64,000 nt of DNA. It comes from Sinorhizobium sp. B11 (lineage in GTDB: Bacteria; Pseudomonadota; Alphaproteobacteria; Rhizobiales; Rhizobiaceae). Location: assembly GCA_039725955.1 (NCBI GenBank), contig CP091034.1, positions 3,722,501-3,786,500 on the forward strand, in the 5' to 3' direction. Position 1 is the first letter of the stretch. Each line of letters begins with the position of its first letter. Below are positions 59,988-64,000 of this stretch, in pieces. The notes under the pieces were generated by a model. It was not told where the DNA came from. It worked only from the letters and a program-made list of their open reading frames with translations, and did not search any database. A program made the position numbers and the translations under genes.

Positions 59988-60602
59988 TTATGCTGCGCCG
60001 CTCGCCGCGCGACCGGCTGCGTTGAAGACATTGCTGCCAATGCGGCGCGCCATCTCAATATGCACGGCACCAGTGCCTGCATCCGAATCGAGAAGCAGTT
60101 CCGAAGTCATCACAGGAGCTCCGCAATAGTCGAAAATTCCATGATCGATCTGCGTCCTGATGGCGCTGAAATAGCCGTGCCGCACATAGGTGCGCGCATC
60201 CGCACCGCCGATACCAACGAGATGGACGGGGAGATGTCCAAGCTTTTTCACAACCTTGCCGGATATGTCGTCGTAGGCCCAGCCATTGGCAAAAACACGA
60301 TCGATCCATCCCTTCATCAAGGCAGGCATGGACCACCAATAGACAGGGTAGACCAACACAAGCGCATCGGCGCGATCGATCCTTGCCTGCTCGACGGCGA
60401 CATCGGCAGGTGCCTCGGCTTTCCGGCGATGAGCCGCGATATCGGCTTCGTTGAATCTCGGATCGAAAGCCTCTTCCGTCAGGTCCGCAGTTTCGAAGGA
60501 GTTACCGGCATCGAACATCGTTATGCCTTCGGCTATCCCTGCGGCAATGGCATGACTGAGAGAGTCGGAATCGGGATAGGCGAGAACGATCAGTGCATGC
60601 AT
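59988..60602 (-). CDS. NAD(P)H:quinone oxidoreductase, flavodoxin-like fold
   Basis: A 204-residue flavoprotein of the NQO1/KefF/MdaB type. MHALIVLAYPDSDSLSHAIA is the FMN/FAD phosphate-binding start, and LVYPVYWWSMPALMKGWIDR followed by VFANGWAYDD is the second family block. Such enzymes reduce quinones or other electrophiles by two electrons. ATG 60602 has AGGAG upstream. It is divergent from a TetR regulator with three phased repeats between them, suggesting induction by an electrophile. Confidence 0.92.
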   Translation of the reverse strand: MHALIVLAYPDSDSLSHAIAAGIAEGITMFDAGNSFETADLTEEAFDPRFNEADIAAHRRKAEAPADVAVEQARIDRADALVLVYPVYWWSMPALMKGWIDRVFANGWAYDDISGKVVKKLGHLPVHLVGIGGADARTYVRHGYFSAIRTQIDHGIFDYCGAPVMTSELLLDSDAGTGAVHIEMARRIGSNVFNAAGRAASGAA

Positions 60603-60649
60603 CTCGAAAGCTCCTGATTGCGATTGCGGGCAACGCGGATCGCTTATAT

Positions 60650-60693
60650 ACTTTTCGTAAGCTACCTTTAGTAAGTTACTTTTCGTAGGTTAC
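60650..60693. promoter_or_regulatory. Three phased TetR operator-like repeats
   Basis: Three imperfect copies of TTTTCGTAAGCTAC-like units repeat every 14 bp (GTA at 60657, 60671 and 60685): GTAAGCTAC, GTAAGTTAC, GTAGGTTAC. They cover the promoter of the oxidoreductase (TATAAG at 60643-60648, minus) and run to the TetR start. Confidence 0.72.
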
Positions 60694-60694
60694 A

Positions 60695-61315
60695 ATGTCA
60701 AGCGCCGACAACGACCCCGACCACGCCCTTCCCCGCCCGCGTCGCCGGCTTTCGAGAGAAGACCGTCATCGCCAACTCATGGATGTCTCGTGGCGATTGA
60801 TCAGGGAAGAAGGCACAGAGGCGCTGACGCTGGGACGACTGGCCGAGCAAGCCGGCGTCGCCAAGCCTGTCGTCTATGATCATTTCGGCACCCGGCCGCG
60901 ACTGCTTGCGGAACTCTACCGTGAATTCGATGATCGGCAGACGGCGCTGATGGATACTGCGTTGCGCGAAAGCGGGCCGGCGCTGAGCGACAAGGCCAAG
61001 GTCATGGCGGCTTCGTATATTGATTGCGTTCTCACGCAGGGGCGTGAAATTCCCGACGTCATTGCCGCTCTGGCAAGTTCACCGGAGCTGGAAAAGGTCA
61101 AGCACGAGTGCCAGGTGGTTTTCATGAACCAGTGCAGATCCGTACTTGCTCCTTTCGTCGGCGCAGGGACGATCGCCGCGGCCAGCCTTTGGGCAATGCT
61201 GGGCGCTGCCGAAACTCTCTCCTATGCTGCGGCAACCGGCGAGATCACTGCCAGACAGGCTGAAAGCGAACTTTTCGAAATCATTCTGGCAATGGTGGCC
61301 AGAAACGTCAGCTGA
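60695..61315 (+). CDS. TetR-family transcriptional regulator
   Basis: A 206-residue regulator. The helix-turn-helix is EALTLGRLAEQAGVAKPVVY followed by DHFGTRPRLLAELYREF. The C-terminal ligand domain is unassigned. The start at 60695 directly follows the third operator-like repeat, leaving a very short leader; the RBS is weak (AGG 6 nt upstream). It most likely represses itself and the divergent quinone oxidoreductase. Confidence 0.9.
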   Translation: MSSADNDPDHALPRPRRRLSREDRHRQLMDVSWRLIREEGTEALTLGRLAEQAGVAKPVVYDHFGTRPRLLAELYREFDDRQTALMDTALRESGPALSDKAKVMAASYIDCVLTQGREIPDVIAALASSPELEKVKHECQVVFMNQCRSVLAPFVGAGTIAAASLWAMLGAAETLSYAAATGEITARQAESELFEIILAMVARNVS

Positions 61316-61321
61316 AACGAA

Positions 61322-61345
61322 AAAGCCGCCCTTGCGGACGGCTTT
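61322..61345. terminator. Terminator between the TetR and outer-membrane protein genes
   Basis: AAAGCCG and CGGCTTT form a 7-bp stem, with inner CCGC/GCGG pairing possible; the minus-strand side has a TTTTTC run, so it mainly serves the outer-membrane protein gene. Confidence 0.82.
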
Positions 61346-61368
61346 CGATAATTCTTGAAATATTGGCC

Positions 61369-62214
61369 TTACTTGTAGACTGGCTGCTGCAGCGGAATTG
61401 CCGGCGGCTCATAGGCGACCGGCTGGGCGCAGCCGCCGAAGAGGTAACGGGCACCGACGCGGGCTTCGTGGACGTTGACGCCACGGTCGCGGCCCGGGCC
61501 GCCGTTTTCGTTATAACCGAACATGTTGCCGCCATTGATATGCAGATAGCGGTAACCGACATCGGCCTTGACGTTGCAGGTCACGTCGATCGACGCTCCG
61601 GCCATGAGGGCGTAGCTGAAGCGCCAGCCGCCACGACCGCCATGATCGACTTCGTCATCGCAACCGCTGCCGTCATCGGCGCAGGCGACATTATGAAGAT
61701 CCTTCCACTTGACGTAGGAACCACCGATACCGGCGCCGACATAGGGCGTGAAGTAGGCGTAGGTGCCGAGATCGACGTAAGCGTTGGCGAGCAGTGTATA
61801 GGCCGTCATCGACGATACATCTGTAGACGTACATGCAACCACGCAGGCACCGAAAGCAGCGCCGCCACCAACCGTCGAACCGCGGAAGTCCGACTTTGTG
61901 AGGTAGTCAAAGGTCAAATCAGTGCGCAGATAGTTGTTGATCTGATAACCGACACCACCACCGATCATCCAGGCATCGTCGAGGTCGGCGTCATCGAAAT
62001 CCGCTTCCAGAGCATTGCTTCCCTGGAAGAACGTCGCACCACGAAGATCGGTAAAGGCATAACCGATATCACCGCGCAGATACCAGCCGGTCGATTCGGT
62101 TACCGCGACTTCCGGCGGCTGTTCCGGGACGGGTTCGACCGGAGCAAGATCGGCAGAATAGGCATTCGACGCGATCAACAGCGCGGCGAAGATACCGGAC
62201 AAGGTTCGTTTCAT
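61369..62214 (-). CDS. Outer-membrane beta-barrel protein (Omp25/Omp31-like)
   Basis: A 281-residue porin-like protein with a Sec signal peptide ending near SNAYSA (residue 20), a Pro/Glu-rich spacer (PVEPVPEQPPE) and an eight-strand type barrel. Typical strands are GWYLRGDIGYAF, IGGGVGYQINNYLRTDLTFD, TPYVGAGIGGSYVKW and KADVGYRYLHIN, and the barrel ends near ARVGARYLF. Four Cys residues in two pairs (ACVVAC and CADDGSGC) may form disulfides in external loops. ATG 62214 has GGAG upstream. It probably provides surface structure. Confidence 0.85.
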   Translation of the reverse strand: MKRTLSGIFAALLIASNAYSADLAPVEPVPEQPPEVAVTESTGWYLRGDIGYAFTDLRGATFFQGSNALEADFDDADLDDAWMIGGGVGYQINNYLRTDLTFDYLTKSDFRGSTVGGGAAFGACVVACTSTDVSSMTAYTLLANAYVDLGTYAYFTPYVGAGIGGSYVKWKDLHNVACADDGSGCDDEVDHGGRGGWRFSYALMAGASIDVTCNVKADVGYRYLHINGGNMFGYNENGGPGRDRGVNVHEARVGARYLFGGCAQPVAYEPPAIPLQQPVYK

Positions 62215-62534
62215 GGATTCACTCCAGTCGGTTGCGTCGGCGCAGGCCGCCAAAACGGATATGCTTTTTATGGATAATGAATCGGAAACGTTAAAAGCTG
62301 CTTAACCATAAGAAGTAATGTGAATATTCGGCGCAGAACGCGTCTCGAAAAGTAAATGTCGGCCATCTGCCTGTTTCGACTTCCTGGATCGGAAGGATTC
62401 TGAACTAAAACCCCCGCGACCTCATATTCACGAACGGCAGATGCGCAAAGACCAGCCAAACGCATCACCCATGTTCTTCCGGCATTGAACCCACTAAGAC
62501 AGATCGAAGATTTTCCCGCAGGATCAGCCAGCAA
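62215..62534. other. Intergenic region without a recognised gene
   Basis: About 320 bp between the outer-membrane protein gene and the divergent methyltransferase gene. It should hold both promoters. A 151-codon minus-strand frame crosses it but lies mostly opposite the methyltransferase gene and is not supported. No clear operator was seen. Confidence 0.5.
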
Positions 62535-63146
62535 ATGCAGAACAACAGGCAAGCCGCCGACATCATTCCCGACCTCTATGAGCGACACGCCAAGCTCTGG
62601 GATAGCAGCCGCGGCAAAACTCTTTTTGAACGGAACTGGCTTGATCGCTTCACAGCACTGATTCCGCAAGGCGGGTCGATCGTCGATATCGGATGCGGTT
62701 CCGGCGAACCCCTCGCGCGGCATTTCATCGAAAACGGCTATGCCGTGACCGGCATCGATTCGTCACCGAGCCTGATCGACATGTGCAGGGCGCGCTTTCC
62801 AAACGCCGACTGGCAGGTTGCGGACATGCGCCATCTTTCGCTTGGCAGAAATTTCGATGGGCTCATCGCCTGGGACAGCTTCTTCCACCTGACTTTCGAA
62901 GACCAGCGGCGCATGTTCGCGCTCTTTCGCTCGCATTCGAAACCGGGGACGGCGCTGATGTTCACCAGTGGTCCCGCGCATGGCGAAGCGATGGGCGTCT
63001 TCGTCGGCGAGCCCCTCTATCACAGCAGCCTCAGCCCGGACGAATATCGGACCCTGCTTGCGGAACACGGCTTTGAGATTGTCGCCCATAAGGCTGAAGA
63101 CCCGACCTGCGGCAACCACACGGTCTGGCTGGCTCAACAGCAATAG
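62535..63146 (+). CDS. Class I SAM-dependent methyltransferase
   Basis: A 203-residue enzyme. Motif I SIVDIGCGSGEPLARHF (about 48-64) binds S-adenosylmethionine, with acidic motif GIDSSPSLIDM and a D-G-L-I-A-W-D-S-F-F-H-L motif IV. The C-terminal HGFEIVAHKAEDPTCGNHTV fits small UbiE/Methyltransf_25-type enzymes. The substrate is unknown. The start at 62535 follows GCCAGCAA without a strong RBS. Confidence 0.88.
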   Translation: MQNNRQAADIIPDLYERHAKLWDSSRGKTLFERNWLDRFTALIPQGGSIVDIGCGSGEPLARHFIENGYAVTGIDSSPSLIDMCRARFPNADWQVADMRHLSLGRNFDGLIAWDSFFHLTFEDQRRMFALFRSHSKPGTALMFTSGPAHGEAMGVFVGEPLYHSSLSPDEYRTLLAEHGFEIVAHKAEDPTCGNHTVWLAQQQ

Positions 63147-63177
63147 AACCGCTGCAAATAGACCGGCGGCAACAAAA

Positions 63178-63199
63178 AAGCCGGCAACGAGGCCGGCTT
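63178..63199 (-). terminator. Terminator of glmM
   Basis: AAGCCGGC-AACGAG-GCCGGCTT is an 8-bp stem; on the minus strand it is followed by TTTTTTG. It lies 24 bp after the glmM stop. Confidence 0.9.
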
Positions 63200-63223
63200 C
63201 TAGCTTTTCCTGCGGCGTCGCTT

Positions 63224-64000
63224 TCAGGCGGCGTTGCGCACGCTCGAAATCGTGCCGATCAGATCGTTGACGATACGCTCGATCTGCGCGCGGTCGTCGC
63301 CTTCCGCCATCACGCGGATCAGCGGCTCGGTGCCGGAGGGGCGGATGACGAGGCGGCCGTTTTTGGAAAGCTCGGCCTCCGCATCCGCAATTGCCTTGAC
63401 CACCTGCAGATCCTCCAGCGGCTTGCCGCCGGAAATGCGGACATTGCGCAGAAGCTGCGGCACCGGCTCGAACCGGCGGCAGACTTCGCTGACCGTCTTG
63501 CCGGTGCGCTTGACCGCGGCAAGGATCTGCAACGCAGCAACGAGACCGTCACCGGTCGTGCCATAGTCGGAAAGCACGATATGGCCGGACTGCTCGCCGC
63601 CGACATTGTAATTGTGCTGACGCATATGCTCGACGACATAGCGGTCGCCGACCTTCGTTCGGGCAAGGCCGAGACCCTTGTCCTCGAGGAAGCGCTCGAG
63701 GCCGAGATTGGACATGACGGTCGCAACAATGCCGCTGCCGCGCAGCTGCTGGCTCTCGGCCCAGCTTTCGGCGATGACGGCCATCAACTGATCGCCATCG
63801 ACGATCGAGCCGTTCTCATCAACGATGATGACACGGTCCGCATCGCCGTCAAGCGCAATGCCGATATCGGCGCGCACTTCGTCAACCTTCTTCTGCAGGG
63901 CGACCGGGTTGGTAGAGCCGCAGTTCAGGTTGATGTTCGTGCCGTTCGGATCGTTGCCGATCGTCACCACGTCGGCGCCGAGCTCCCAGAGAACCGCAGG
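63224..64000 (-). CDS. glmM: Phosphoglucosamine mutase (C-terminal part)
   Basis: The C-terminal 258 residues of a gene that begins right of the window; codons continue to the last base. The enzyme converts glucosamine-6-phosphate to glucosamine-1-phosphate for cell-wall precursor synthesis. The metal-binding loop ALDGDADRVIIVDENG, the sugar-binding GGEQSGHIV and the phosphate loop IRPSGTEPLIRVMAEG are intact. The catalytic Ser loop lies outside the window. Confidence 0.93.
   Translation of the reverse strand, partial: PAVLWELGADVVTIGNDPNGTNINLNCGSTNPVALQKKVDEVRADIGIALDGDADRVIIVDENGSIVDGDQLMAVIAESWAESQQLRGSGIVATVMSNLGLERFLEDKGLGLARTKVGDRYVVEHMRQHNYNVGGEQSGHIVLSDYGTTGDGLVAALQILAAVKRTGKTVSEVCRRFEPVPQLLRNVRISGGKPLEDLQVVKAIADAEAELSKNGRLVIRPSGTEPLIRVMAEGDDRAQIERIVNDLIGTISSVRNAA

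Overview
The window looks like chromosomal DNA of a member of the Rhizobiaceae (Rhizobium, Agrobacterium or a close relative). The evidence is high-GC alphaproteobacterial coding style, two copies of a RIME-type rhizobial intergenic mosaic element, DctB/DctD-like regulators, a NodT-type efflux lipoprotein, a cobalamin riboswitch in front of cbtBA, and a structured leader before serC-serA. About 57 genes were found. Most are housekeeping, transport and regulation; one segment (about 42.8-48.3 kb) is clearly accessory.

Layout. 0-4 kb: end of a pseudouridine synthase, a phosphoribosyltransferase, an SLC13-type permease and purC. 4-10.7 kb: a TetR regulator followed by a complete tripartite RND efflux set (adaptor, pump, outer-membrane channel). 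10.9-18.3 kb: a LacI regulator leading a tight operon that joins a PotDBCA-type ABC importer to a nucleoside hydrolase and adenine deaminase, which reads as a purine-nucleoside scavenging unit. 18.4-22.7 kb (minus): a tripartite tricarboxylate transporter, tctCBA, with an M20 amidohydrolase. 22.9-27.1 kb: an SRPBCC/ArsR pair and a DctB/DctD-like two-component system. 27.2-30.6 kb: a sulfite-oxidase-like molybdoenzyme, the riboswitch-controlled cobalt genes cbtB-cbtA plus a third histidine-rich gene, and a divergent histidine phosphatase. 30.6-36.7 kb: a CHASE3 kinase with its response regulator, small conserved proteins, a GGDEF-EAL protein and a Pit phosphate transporter. 36.9-40.6 kb: acetate kinase and phosphoketolase. 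41-43 kb: a LysR regulator, small proteins and a universal stress protein.

42.8-48.3 kb is an insertion. A roughly 420-bp direct repeat (start of the universal stress gene plus a small lipoprotein gene) flanks about 4.4 kb. That interval holds a membrane acyltransferase with an SGNH domain, a Kelch propeller protein and a decayed large serine recombinase. The right end abuts a tRNA-Met(CAT) gene, and a short piece of the same tRNA 3' end recurs at the left junction.

48.4-64 kb returns to core genes: mnmA, a DMT permease, an MscS channel, a TDT-family permease with a divergent LysR regulator, a PAS-GGDEF-EAL protein, the serC-serA operon, a quinone oxidoreductase with a divergent TetR regulator, an outer-membrane beta-barrel, a methyltransferase and the C-terminal part of glmM. 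No rRNA, CRISPR array, intact insertion sequence or replication origin was seen. All calls come from reading the sequence; no database search was run.
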